The notes under the pieces were generated by a model, which did no database searches, was not told the DNA's origin, and was given only the letters and a program-made list of their open reading frames with translations. A DNA stretch of 64,000 nucleotides from Beta vulgaris subsp. vulgaris. Taxonomy: Eukaryota; Streptophyta; Magnoliopsida; Caryophyllales; Amaranthaceae. The DNA is taken from the NCBI RefSeq assembly GCF_026745355.1, contig NC_079206.1, forward strand, positions 33,796,653 to 33,860,652. The letters run 5' to 3'. Both the position numbers and the translations under genes were made by a program. Of the stretch, positions 23,391-34,878 are shown piece after piece; the stretch's first letter is position 1; each line of letters opens with the position of its first letter.

Positions 23391-24086
23391 AATTACGTAG
23401 CATTTTTAAACGTCATTATAACAATTTGGTGCATCTAAAAACTTAATTTATAAATTTCACAGTTGCATCTAAATATAATTAGGAGCAACATGTATAAATG
23501 TCCCTAAATGTGTTTTGAACCTACGAAATGTAATTGCCTCTATATATATTTAGATGCAAAAGAAGTGGTTGCCTTAATTTAGAATCTGCGGCAAAAATTT
23601 ATAGTTGCACACATCTAAACATTAGTGGTTTTAGTAACTGTATTTGTGTTCCCCAAAAAGTAAGCAATGGATGCAAATCAAATTTAGAGACAAACTTATG
23701 GTTGCCTCTAAATATAAATGGTCTTATCACCAATGTAACATGTGTGCCCCAAAAAGGTGGCATTAGGGGCAACCTATAATTAGCGACTGACTTATAGTCG
23801 CCTCTAAATGAAAGTGGCTTTAGCAACACTTCAAGTTTTGTGCCTCAAAAGGTGGCATTAGCGCAACCAACAATTAGCAACAAGCATATGGTTGCCTCTA
23901 AACATAAGTGTCTGTAGCAACACCATAACTTGTCTGTCTCTAAAAGATGGCATTAGGGACAACCTATAATTAGTGAGGGACTAATTAGAGGCAGTGAGAA
24001 AATTGCTTCTAAACACCATTAGAGGCTACAAATATATATTTAGATGCAATTTTGGATTTCCTCTATATGTAGCTATTTTTATAGTG
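23391..24086. mobile_element. right terminus of a second CACTA-like element
   Basis: It ends in GCTATTTTTATAGTG at 24086; the reverse complement begins CACTATAAAAATAGC. The last 600 bases contain many copies of a subterminal motif around TTGCCTCTAAA (near 23700, 23800, 23890 and variants), a layout typical of CACTA ends. It cuts directly into the integrase of Tat-B: the junction follows the Tat segment that in Tat-A reads 'GGACCTCTAAAAGAGAAG'. Its left end was not found in the window. Confidence 0.65.
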
Positions 24087-24880
24087 TTCCCTCTTAGAGG
24101 TCATATAGGCCCATAGAGCATACAGCAACAATTCATCCCACTTCCTTGGATTATTATCTACCATCTTTGAGATCCCTTTCACTATGATCTTATTACCATT
24201 TGCTTGAGCATGGTAAGATGTTGAATGCAACTTAGTAATCCCAAATTGAGTAAGATAGTCCAGCAAGTCAGGGTTTCTGAACACTGTAGCTTGATCAAAA
24301 GTTATGGTTTCTGGAATCCCAAATCTTGTAAAGATTTTTTCTTCCAAGAAATTGATTACAACTTATGTACTGTTGAAAGCCTGAACATCTATACATTTAG
24401 TGAAATAATTGGTCACCACTAGGATGTATGAATGCTTCTTATAAGATGCAGGATTAATTTCTCCTACGGCATCTACTGCCCATCCTCTAACAGGCCAAGG
24501 TTTAAGGATGTACTTTAGTTCTAAGGCTGGTGCCCTACTGATGGGTCCAAACTTTTTACATCTTTTACAACTTTTTACATAATTTATACAATCCTTTATC
24601 ATAGTAGGCCAATAGTAACCATGTTCATGCAACAACCATCTCATTTTTAAGCCATTTTGATGGCACCACAAAGTCCTTGGTGAATTTATGCCATGAGGGT
24701 TAAAGCCTCTCTAGCATCCACACATTTCAAAAGTAATCCTTCTGGATCCTTTCTGTTCAGCTCACCAAATTGCATGCAAATTTTGGTTGCAGCCATTTTG
24801 ACTCTATTTGACACTTTTTCCCTAGTTGGGTTATGGAGGTATTCAATAATTTTGATTTCTCCAGTCCTCATCCTCTCTTA
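24087..24880 (-). pseudogene. Tat-B integrase
   Basis: The zinc-binding region shows CHQNGLKMRWLLHEHGYYWP and CKRCKKF. The catalytic core shows GWAVDAVGEINPASYKK, FDQATVFRNPDLLDYLTQFG and YHAQANGNKIIVKGISK. The third catalytic acid (Glu after the QANG block) reads Lys/Ile here, so the triad is incomplete. The gene is severed at 24086 by the CACTA terminus, and its C-terminal domain is missing. Confidence 0.8.
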
Positions 24881-24984
24881 ATATTAAAACTCTATAAACT
24901 TCCAATATGTTCTCTGATATTTCTTTATCAGTCCCGTTAAGAGGATCTAGGATCCTTTCCTAAAGAATAATATCTTCATTTTCT

Positions 24985-25460
24985 GAAGGTATTTCTTTTC
25001 TAGCAGAAGCTATTTGGGATAACTAATCTGATATTCCATTTTCTTCTCTAGGAATGTGTATGAAAGTAATCTTCTCAAATTATTTAGACAATTCTTTTGC
25101 CTTCTTGCTACATTCTTGTGATACAAATGATATACATTTAAATTCCTTCGTCAATGACCAGTTGAGAATCTTCATATACCTTGGCTTTTTTATCCCCCAG
25201 TTCTAATAACAATTCGAACCCAATCAATAAAGTTTCGTATTCCGCTCTATAGTTAGTGCATGGACCCTTTAGGGTTACTACTAATATGGTTGGAATCCCA
25301 TCAAGAGATAGAATATATATTTCAGCTCCTATTATATCTCTGGTGTTAGATTCATCAAAGAACAATACCCATGAAAGGATGTCCTCATCAATGATTCCAG
25401 ATTCACAACAAGGATGGGTTGCTAAGAAGTCATCTAGAGCTTGACGTGTTACTGCCATTT
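24985..25460 (-). pseudogene. Tat-B second (archaeal-type) RNase H
   Basis: LSWVLFFDESNTRDIIGAE, GPCTNYRAEYETLLIGFELL and a VYEDSQLVIDEG segment reproduce the motifs of the Tat-specific extra RNase H. A stop separates it from a C-terminal linker ending near 24985. The better preserved Tat-A copy has FDGS where this has FDES. Confidence 0.75.
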
Positions 25461-26708
25461 GTGGGACATATACTATGTCAAATTGTAATAGATGTAGACT
25501 CCATTTGCTTAACCTATCTTTTATGAAAAGTTGGGATATCATATATTTTATGACATCTATTGGAGACAACACTTCTACTGTAAAGGCCATGAAATAATGT
25601 TAAGCTTGATGGATGCATCGTATAAGCACAAACATCATTTGCTATGTGTCATGCATGATTCTACTTAGATAGAAAATACCATGCTCATGTCCCTTCTCGT
25701 TTTCTTGAGTAAGGAGACTACCAATGGAATATTCACAGGCTGATAAGTACAACCTTAATGATTTTCCATTTCTCCTTGGAGGGATCTATACAGGAGGACT
25801 TGCCAAATCTTGCTTGATTTGATCAAAAGCCTTTTGATGTTCCTCATTCCATTTGAAATCTAATTCATGTTTTAATCTCAGTAGAGGTGAAATTTTTTTA
25901 GTCTTCCCAGCTAGATTGGCCATGAATCTTCTAACATAATTGACCTATCTGGGGAATCTTTGCAGTTCCTTCTTATTGGAAGGTGGCTTAGCTGTCAATA
26001 CTGCTTTTACCTTATTTTGGTCAATTTCCATTCCGTTTTTATGGATGAAAAATCCTAAAAAGTTACTAGGCTTAACCCCGAATGCACACTCAAGTGAATT
26101 CATTTTTAGATGATATTCTCTCATTCTAGTAAATGACTTAACCAAATGTTCTTTATGTCTTAGAAAATCATTTGATTTTACGAGTATGTCATCCATATAA
26201 TCTTACCAATCATATCCTTAAAGATTGCATCCATGGCTCGTTGGTATATAGCACCATCATTTTTCAAACCAAATGGCATGGTTACATATTCGAACAAACC
26301 TAGTTATTTTAGACATCTAAAGGTTGTTTTATTACAGTCTTCTTGTGCAATCCTTAACTGGTGGTATCCTGCGTACCCATCCATAGAAGATATGTATTCA
26401 TATCTTGAGGCTGCATCTATTAGAAGACTATCTCCGGGCATAAGATATTGGTCTTTAGGTGTTACTTTATTTAAATTCCTAAAGTCAATGCAGATTCTTA
26501 TCTTGCCATTTTTCTTAACTACTGGGACTATATTAGAAATTCAGTCAGCATATTGGCAAGGCCTTGTGAACTTTGCCTTAAGGAGTTTGTTTATCTCCTC
26601 TTGTATAGGTTCTGTTAGTTCTAGCAATAGTCTTTTAGGACTTTGGGCCACAGGCTTATATCCTTCTTTGATAGGTAATTTATGTTCTATTATTTTTCTA
26701 ACAATATC
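25461..26708 (-). pseudogene. Tat-B reverse transcriptase and first RNase H
   Basis: From the chromovirus junction the minus strand reads KIIEHKLPIKEGYKPVAQSP, then VVKKNGKIRICIDFRNLNKV with the first catalytic Asp. It continues with LGLFEYVTMPFGLKN and Y-M-D-D (26188-26199) in ILVKSNDFLRHKEHLVKSF, then PSNKKELQRF. A frameshift falls just before the YMDD box. The RNase H part (about 25960-25480) is present but full of stops. The beginning of the RT region lies on the other side of the insertion, at 37302 and up. Confidence 0.8.
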
Positions 26709-29216
26709 TGTAACACCCCGATAATTCTCTCTTTCTAGAAAATACCTTTATAACAAACCTAGAGAATTACCCAGGCATTAATGCCCGTGTGATAACGTTT
26801 CGGCTTACTCAGAATGTTGCAGCGGAAAAACTTATTAAAACAAAAATCAACTTTATTAAACTTATGAAACCAAATGACAATGTCAAACTTAACACACCAA
26901 CTAAATAAACCTCAAACTTAAATGAAGATGTTCCTACGAAAACAACTTAAATAATACTAATGTCACAAAAGCCTCTCCATTCCAGATTCCCCAATGGTAT
27001 GCATCTTCGAACCTGTAATGTCAATGCTTTCTTGACTCTGCTCCCCGAAGGATCACCACAGGATCAATAGGCAAAGCCATGATCACAAACACAGACAAGC
27101 ACGTAATCAGCAAAGCTGAGTACTACATATCAGACATAAATAATCCTAAACATGATACTACAAACATAAACTTGCAGGGATAAATAATAACATAAGTAAG
27201 TAATACTCTGCAGACAACTTTTACTGAACTAAACTTAAACATCTTTTATCACTTTAATGGAATAGTTATTAGACGAGTTGTCCTGCCAATAAAAATGAAA
27301 TGGGGGCGCGACTCCGCATTTCAGAGTGACCTGCGATATCGAGGAACCTTTGAATAAAAAGGGATGGTGATCAACCCATTCCAGAAAAGCTATGGCACGC
27401 TCACCATAACCCAAACCTTATGTCCAACTCTAGACGTGCACCAGTCTAAAGTCTATAACTTATTCTCGTTTCACTTTACGTTGCATTCATTTTAATATTT
27501 GTGTTGACACCACAACAACCAAATAACACACAATTCGCAATCACATAATCATAACAAATTCTTTTTATCTTTGGATTAACAAGTGTTCACAACTTATCAA
27601 TCAAGACTCCTTTTATTTCCTTTTTATCCTTTGTTGAACCCAGCCAACAGAAATTCGTACCTTTACATAGGTATAATCCATACTTACCAAATAAGATCCA
27701 TGGTTCTTATAAGATAAATAAATAATCTCCAAGAATCTATGTAACACATGATTCCAACTTACTTAAATTAATCCACTTACGAATTAATACCAAACTGAAC
27801 TTATTTGCTTGCATCAAACTTCCATACAAACAAGTCATACTCATACATATTCTCAGTTTACATGTACACACAGGCAAGTAACATGTAAAGTAATTATAGT
27901 AATCATATACATGAACAACAAGGTCCTATACATGATACTAATAAATAAAAATCCCTAAGGCATGTTTCTAAACCATATAGCACGTAGACTATGTACGTAC
28001 CTTGTATAAACGCAACGGTAGGCCACTTTTATGCTCTAAAAGTCCCCTACAGTGAATTCTCCGCCTAGAACAACAAATAATCAAGTAAATACTTGAACTA
28101 AAAAAATACAGCAACTTTAAAAACGTCTCAAACCCTTTTATAACGTCTTTAAAAATCGTTTTTTAATTTAAACTCTCGTTATTTTTAATCCCTAGTATAG
28201 TACAACTATTCTAGTGATTAAAAATCATTAAAAACCTTAAAATACTAACTTTCTGAATTTCCAGCATTTATAAAATTTTCTAAACCTTCTGAAAATATTT
28301 TAAATGCATATAAAAATCGTATTCCAATCAAAATTCATATTCATACTTTAAATATACGATTTCTAGTGATTTAAAACCCTAAAAATCACATCTTTCATGA
28401 TTAAAACTAAAAATAATAAATCTGAAAATTTTTCCTTTTATGCATATGAAAACCGAAACTAATTTTTCATAATAAATAATAATTCAAATATAATCATGTA
28501 AATAGAAATAAAATAACAATAAAAATTAGGACTTTAATGGAATCTTAAAGGAGAAGTAAAGAAAACAACCGAAACAAAAGGAGGAAGGGGCTCGGACTGA
28601 AGACAGCAGCAAGGACCGCGGGCAGCAGGTTTTTCGGCTTTAAGAAAATGTTTGTGACGTTTCTTGTTCAACAAGAAACGTTACTTAGCGAAGAAGAAAC
28701 GATTTTTGAGAGGAAATATGAAACTCACGCTCAAGAGGAAGAGGAGAGAGAAAATGTCGAGTGAGAGAGAGAGAGTTCGGAAATCACGTGCAAGGGAGGA
28801 GAGAGAAAATAAAGTGTAGGGCAAAATATTTGGGTTTTTAGGATATTTAAATAGGCTAATCCTATTGGGCTTAGGAAAAGGAATTTCAATAATTAAAACT
28901 TTGATGACTAACAAGATGGGCTTATTAGGACTTTAGTCATCAAATCATCCTTTCCCTTTTTTATTACTTTTGGGCTTTCGATTCCATTAAGTTTTCTTTT
29001 CAAAATGTGCTTTTAATAATTAAACTCTTATTTAAAACACGCCTAATTAAATATTACAAATTTTATTAAGCTAAGAAAAATATTTTTAGTTGACTTTTAA
29101 AATAGTCAACCCTTTTTAAAAGTCAAATCATTTTCCAAACTCATTTGGATTTAAATATAATTACATAAATACTTAAATATATTTATGAAAATCCTTTAAA
29201 AATGTGGGGGATTACA
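26709..29216 (-). repeat. chromovirus 3' LTR (2508 bp)
   Basis: In element orientation it runs from TGTAATCCCCC to CGGGGTGTTACA. It contains a TATA-like ATATTTAAATA at 28843-28853 and a leader with an inverted pair, AACGTTTCTTGTT..AACAAGAAACGTT, at 28656-28683. It is the longer and more intact of the two LTRs. Confidence 0.95.
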
Positions 29217-29255
29217 GTCTACCCCCCTTAAAAGAAGTTTCGTCCCGAAACTTAA
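29217..29255 (-). other. chromovirus polypurine tract with adjacent hairpin
   Basis: In element orientation, AAGTTTCGGGACGAAACTT (an inverted repeat) is followed by CTTTTAAGGGGGGTAGAC and then the LTR. This is the expected plus-strand primer position. Confidence 0.85.
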
Positions 29256-29485
29256 CACAAAACCCTCGTACTTTCAAAGTTTGAACTAACATTTCGAAAA
29301 CTTTTGGGAAAAGGTAGTGCCTCTCGTGCACTTTCCCATTTTTAAAACACTTGTGTTACTTGAACACTTTTCTTATGCGGAGACTCTACTTCTTTTGCAC
29401 TAACATGTGCAAATTGCCCAACATAGGCATACATATACATGAAAATCTCATAAAAATAGACAAAAAGCGCGAAATTTATCGCATT

Positions 29486-29525
29486 CTACCCCCCTTAAAG
29501 AAAACGAGTTACGCCCTCGTAACTC
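29486..29525 (-). other. second hairpin and purine tract at the end of pol
   Basis: At the last codons of pol, GAGTTACGAGGGCGTAACTC (an inverted repeat, 29506-29525) is followed by TTTCTTTAAGGGGGGTAG. It is a near copy of the module next to the LTR about 250 bases away. Confidence 0.8.
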
Positions 29526-29761
29526 ACCTCAAGGAATAGGTCTGGATACTTTTTCTTCATATCCTCTTCGGCTTCCCACGTTGCCTCTTCTGACTCGTGG
29601 TTAGACCAAAGAACTTTGACAATATGAACATCCTTGTTACGCGTACTACGCACTTTCCTGTCGAGAATCTTGACAGGTCTTTCCTCATAAGTGAGGCTAC
29701 TATCTATCTGAACTCGTTCAGGCTCTAACACATGGCGCTCATCAGGGATATAGCGCTTCAA
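29495..29761 (-). CDS. chromovirus integrase C-terminus with chromodomain
   Basis: An open 88-codon stretch. LEPERVQIDSSLTYEERPVK leads into the chromodomain: ILDRKVRSTRNKDVHIVKVL, then a W at SNHESEEATWEAEEDM, ending KKYPDLF. Chromodomains at the end of integrase direct insertion by binding modified histone tails and define chromoviruses. This part is intact, but it is one base out of frame with the integrase core just upstream (junction 29758-29761), so the polyprotein is broken there. Confidence 0.85.
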   Translation of the reverse strand: MKRYIPDERHVLEPERVQIDSSLTYEERPVKILDRKVRSTRNKDVHIVKVLWSNHESEEATWEAEEDMKKKYPDLFLEVSYEGVTRFL

Positions 29762-31066
29762 TTGGGATATATGAAAACATCATGCATCTTTTCAAACTCC
29801 ATTGGCAATGCCAATCTATAAGCTACTTTCCCAATGCGCTCCAAAATCTCATATGGGCCTACATATTTAGCACTCAGCTTGCCCTTTTTCCCAAATCTCA
29901 TAACGCCTTTGGTGGGTGATACTTTCAGGAATACTTTATCACCTACAGCGAACTCATCTTCGCGCCGTTTTAAGTCCGCATAACTCTTCTGCCTATCTTG
30001 CGCAGCTTGAATTCGAGCCTGAATCAATCTAACGTTCTTGACGGTCTCCTCAATGAATTCTGTCCCCAAAACTACATTCTCACTATAGTCATTCCAGCAA
30101 ATGGGACTTCTACACTTCCGTCCATATAACGCCTCAAAAGGTGCCATCTTTATACTCGCATGGTAACTATTATTGTAAGAGAACTCAATCAAATCTAATT
30201 GGTCCTCCCAACTTCCTTGAAAATCTATAGCACAAGCTCGCAACATATCTTCCATAGTTTGGTTAGTCCTCTCAGTCTGACCATCGGTCGCAGGGTGAAA
30301 GGCGGTACTCATCTTTAATGTTGTCCCAAGGTTTGCTTGGACCTTTTTCCAAAACTTGATAGAAATCTAGAGTCACGTCGAAATAATGTCCTTTGGACTC
30401 CGTGCAATCTCACTACATGCTTGATATAGGTTGTAGCGAGTTGCTTCTTCTTCCATGTCTCCTTAATAGGTATGAAAACGCGGACTTGGTCAGTCTATCC
30501 ACTATAACCCAAATGGTATCATTTCCACTCCTCGACTTGGGTAAGGCAGTCACAAAGTCCATAGAAATCGAATCCCACTTCCATCCAGGAACCTCTAGTG
30601 GTTGGACTTGTCCCCATGGGCCTCTTATGGTCTATCTTCACTTTCTGACAGGTTAGACACTTAGACACATACTCAGCTACTTCTCGTTCATGTTCGGCCA
30701 CCAATATATCACCTTAAGATCCTTATACAGCTTGTCACCCCCAGGGTGCACAGAATACGGAGTATTATGCCCCTATCCATAAGACGTCTTTTAGGTCGTT
30801 GCACTTCTGTGGTACACACCACCTCCTTTAAACCTTAGACTCCCATCATCATGAATCTTGAAGTCTACTTCCTTACCTTGCTTCATTTTCTCTTTAATCT
30901 TATCTAGATGCTCATCCCCAACTTGACCCTCAATGATCTCATCGAAAACTGACACTCCCAAAGAAAGATTACTAAGTCTAGCCTCACTTTCCCCAGGATT
31001 TAAAATTTCTAGGTTCAACCTTTGCATATCTCTACACAACTCCTCAGGGACTATCAAAGCACTCAA
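29758..31066 (-). pseudogene. chromovirus integrase core and zinc-binding domain
   Basis: The upstream piece (31066-30791) is the connection to RNase H. Then [20 protein letters not shown] holds the C-x2-C of the zinc-binding domain. The catalytic part includes [13 protein letters not shown] (first Asp) and, from 30312, STAFHPATDGQTERTNQTME with the catalytic Glu, then NNSYHASIKMAPFEALYGRK. The last 184 codons are open; the N-terminal half has several frameshifts, so the whole is not translatable. Confidence 0.85.
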
Positions 31067-31089
31067 GCTATGACTCGATTTCGACTCAA

Positions 31090-32300
31090 GGCGTCAGCAC
31101 CACATTTGCTTTCCCTCATGATACTGGATTCTAGATCATAATCCTTAATCAACTCTAGCCATCTTTTGCCTCATATTCAAGTCTTTTTGGGTAAATATGT
31201 ACTTCAAGCTCTTATGGTCTGTAAATATCTTGCAAGTTGCCCATAAAGATAATGTCTCCAAATCTTCAATGCAACACTATGGCAGCTAACTCTAGATCAT
31301 GGGTAGGGTAATTAGCCTCATAAGGTTTCATTGACGCGACGCATAAGCTATTACCTTCCATTCTGTTGCAACACACAACCCAAACCATTCTTTGAAGCAT
31401 CACTATAGACCTCAAATCCCTCATTCCATCAGGTAGGGTTAAGACAGGTGCAGTGGTTAAACGATCTTCAAGATCTGAAAGCTTCCTCACACTTCTCATT
31501 CCACTCAAACTTGGACTCCTTTTTCATCAATTAGTCATAGGTCTTGCTATCTTTGAGAAATCTCTCACAAATCTCCTATAATAGCCAGCTAAACCCAAGA
31601 AACTCCTAATGTCAGACACACTCTTTGGAGTTGGCCACTCACTCACAGCTTGAATCTTAGCAGGATCTACTGAGACTCCTTCCTTAGACACAAAATGACC
31701 CAAGAATGCTACTTTCTCCAAACGAAACTCACACTTAGAGAACTTGGCATATAATTGGTTCTTCTCAAGGTTTCCAAATAATCCTCAAATGTTCATCATG
31801 CTCGGTTTCATTCCTCGAATATATCAAAATGTCATCAATGAAAACCACTACGAACTTATCTAAAAACTCATGAAAGATTCTTTCATCAAGTCCATAAATA
31901 TAGCAGGAGCATTGGTTAACCCAAATGGCATTACAGTGAACTCGTAGTGACCATAACGCGTTCTAAAGGCAGTCTTAGGTACATCCTTATCAGCTACCCT
32001 CAATTGTGATATCCTGAACGTAAGTCAATCTTCGAGAACACACAGCTCCATTAAGTTGATCGAATAGGTCATCTATTCTAGGCAAAGGGTACTTGTTCTT
32101 ATGGTAACATTATTCAACTCCCTATAGTCATACATAACCTCATACTCCCATCCTTTTTCTTCACGAACAAAACAGGAGCTCCCCAAGGCGATGCACTAGG
32201 TCTGATATAACCTTATCCAAAAGTTCTTGCAATTGCGTCTTTAACTCACTCATCTCAGGAGGTGCCATTCTATAAGGTGCCTTAGATATAGGTGCAGTTC
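31090..32300 (-). pseudogene. chromovirus reverse transcriptase and RNase H
   Basis: The palm shows [20 protein letters not shown] and, at 31831-31842, the polymerase box F-I-D-D in [19 protein letters not shown]. The thumb shows [20 protein letters not shown] and [19 protein letters not shown] (31721-31527). RNase H follows with YEANYPTHDLELAAIVL. Many single-base losses break the frame, especially between 32300 and 31730. Confidence 0.85.
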
Positions 32301-32559
32301 CAGGAACTAAGTCTATGGTAAACTCAACGCTCTTGCAGGCGGCATACCTGAAATTTCACTCGGAAATACGTCCATAAACTCATTCACTATTGGAACATCC
32401 TCAAGTTTAACTCAGCTTCTTACTCACATCTTGCACGCTACAGAAAAAAGCTCACACCCCTTTCTCATCAACTTCTGCACTTGCATAGCAGAGATCACTC
32501 CAAATTCTTGGTTTCCCAAATCGTCTATATGAGGTCAAATTTTCCCGAAGGGTTTCTCA

Positions 32560-34160
32560 ACACTACTTTTGAACTTCACAATCGATTGGCCTTGTAAGAC
32601 TAACCAGTTCATCCCAAGAATCACATCTAGGTCTCCAAATTAAATTCTATTAAATCAGACGGAAAGACAGAACCTACTATCTTCAAAGGCAGGTTTCTAT
32701 ACAACTTGGTACACCTTATGATTTCTCCAATAGGTATGCTAATAGGCAAATCAATCACTTCAAAATCTACTATACCCAATTGAATTTCCTCAATCAAAGC
32801 TTGCTCAAATCACCGAGCCTTTAACTCCTCATGGCTATTACCTCAAGTGCAAATCTAGACAATGCTATGAACTTGCTATAATACTTAGAGATAGTCAACT
32901 CTCATCCTAAGGTTTATAAACTCTGGCTTTTAGTTTCCTCATAAAAGCAGGGTAAAACTTTTCTCTTAAAGCAGCAATAAAGGATTCCCAAATAAACTCT
33001 TTCATAATACTGAGTCTAGTCTCATTCTCTTTCTACTATAAGTCAGTCTCATCTTTCAGATACAGTAAACTTGACCTACTTTAACACTCTCAGGACAGTT
33101 CACAGCCCCAAAAATCTTTTCAAACGCCCTAATCCGACTCTCTAAGAGGATAGGGTCAGCTTACCCCTTAAGGTACGACCGTTTAATCTTAGCTAGTCTT
33201 TCAACATGTCCCAGAGAATCGGGACCTCAACTCTTTTCGAGTCAAATTCTTTGCCAATAGGCGAATAGAGAAGCTAAGGCATCATTTTGTTTGACACTCT
33301 ACTTCGCGACTGAAATTAACGTAACTCTACTTTGGTTCCAGCATAACTTACATGCCATCTAAAAGGCAACATTTGATTTGATCATTAAAGATCGCATCAA
33401 CAAACAATTTCACTAAGTTCCAACATGAATGTTCTCTAATAATCACATAATCTTCATGTAAAATATATTCACATCAACGTGCAAGTAGAAACAAGCAAGC
33501 AAGAATATAATCACATATGAAAAATAATAAATATAAAAAAAATTCCCATCACGTGCCCAGAATAAATTCTTACTCACTCATATAAATAAATAATACTTTA
33601 TTCCTCAATCGATAATAAGAATATTTCCCAATCCAAAATAACCAACTTATTCCTCAAAATATAGAAATAAGGAAATTTAAACCATTATAGCTTGACTACT
33701 TTCCAACAACTAATCTTAAAGCATAAATAAATACTCTATGGATTACACATCATTCTCATCCTTATTTCCTTATACCTTTATGGAGTAAACATTTCATCTT
33801 CAAAGTCTTCACTATAATAATAGTAGTAACAATAATAACTTGAGTTCCTAGATCTAGTAGATCTTCGAATACTTTTGGATTGATGTCCATTTTCATCCAT
33901 ATCTAAAACATCACATCGCTCAGATAAGTCTCCAAATAACATTGTAGATGTCCTTTCAAGTTTGCACTCTAGTACAATCAAACTCTTGAATTACTTCATA
34001 TATCGCTAACAGGGTACCTACTTTTAACCATAATGCATAATGTCTCTAAGCTATGTAACTATAACTTCAGGCTCATGACATCGAACATTCTCATCATCAC
34101 TCAATATAATTGGGTTATGATAGTTCCTTCTACTCTAAGTAATTCTTCTCTATCTGACAT
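32560..34160 (-). pseudogene. chromovirus gag and protease, heavily decayed
   Basis: A start MSDREELLRVEG at 34160 lies about 700 bases inside the 5' LTR, the normal place for gag. The middle is unreadable. The protease is recognisable at about 32750-32560 from its C-terminal part: DLPISIPIG, then DLDVILGMNWL. I do not see the catalytic DTG box or an intact zinc knuckle, so deletions are likely as well as frameshifts. Confidence 0.6.
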
Positions 34161-34863
34161 GGTTAGGGTCTACAACAAATAAACCATAATGGTTTAGCAC
34201 TCTTTCTAACGTGTTCCCACAAATAACAAGGGTAAACCAAAAACAAAGGCATGTAAAATATAACACCTTAGCAGGCAAGAAAATATAACAGTTAGCAGGG
34301 AAGAAAAACATTCATGCATCATAGCAGGGAAGTAAAATAATAATGCACTTATTTGCAGGGAAGAAAATAATGGATGCTGAACTAACTTTTCAATGCAGGC
34401 ATATAATATTTCTATCCTATATGCCCTTCTATACTACCCATTCTCACAATGCATCTATAACCTTAAAGGCATGAAAATAATGCAGACACTTTTTATAATA
34501 ACATTACTTTGTGCCTAAAATAATTTTCTAAGGAAACAAATTTTGAAGTCCAAGGTTACTCGAAAAAAAATTTCACTCGAAAATTTTTTTTTTTTTTTTT
34601 TTTTTTCGGACGTCGCACATTTTTCGAAAAAAATTTCGCACTCGTAAAATTTTCAGAAAAGAATTTCGAACCTCAATTTCCGAAAAATTTCGGTTCTAAA
34701 AAAAAATTTGATCCTCAAAATATTTTTGTCTCACTTTTCGAAATGAAACGTAGGAGCATACTAAGGTTTCCTTCAAATAAGCCATAAGCTAGGTAACTTA
34801 AGAAGCTAAAGTCACTTAATAAGCTAGTTAGTTAGGCGCCTATAAGTCTTAAACTAACCTAAA

Positions 34864-34875
34864 GCTCCGATACCA
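34864..34875 (-). other. primer binding site (tRNA-iMet) of the chromovirus
   Basis: In element orientation TGGTATCGGAGC lies 3 bases inside the 5' LTR. It matches the widespread plant TGGTATCAGAGC site complementary to the initiator methionine tRNA 3' end, with one mismatch. Confidence 0.9.
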
Positions 34876-34878
34876 CTT

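Noticed and set aside
10469..24086. One 13.6-kb CACTA element spanning both ends
   Set aside because: The termini share little beyond CACTA, the subterminal repeats differ, the 3-bp flanks do not match, and the two flanking Tat sequences are not continuous.
26233..26724. 163-codon open frame on the plus strand
   Set aside because: It is the reverse-strand shadow of the Tat-B reverse transcriptase, whose motifs are on the minus strand, and it runs across the chromovirus junction.
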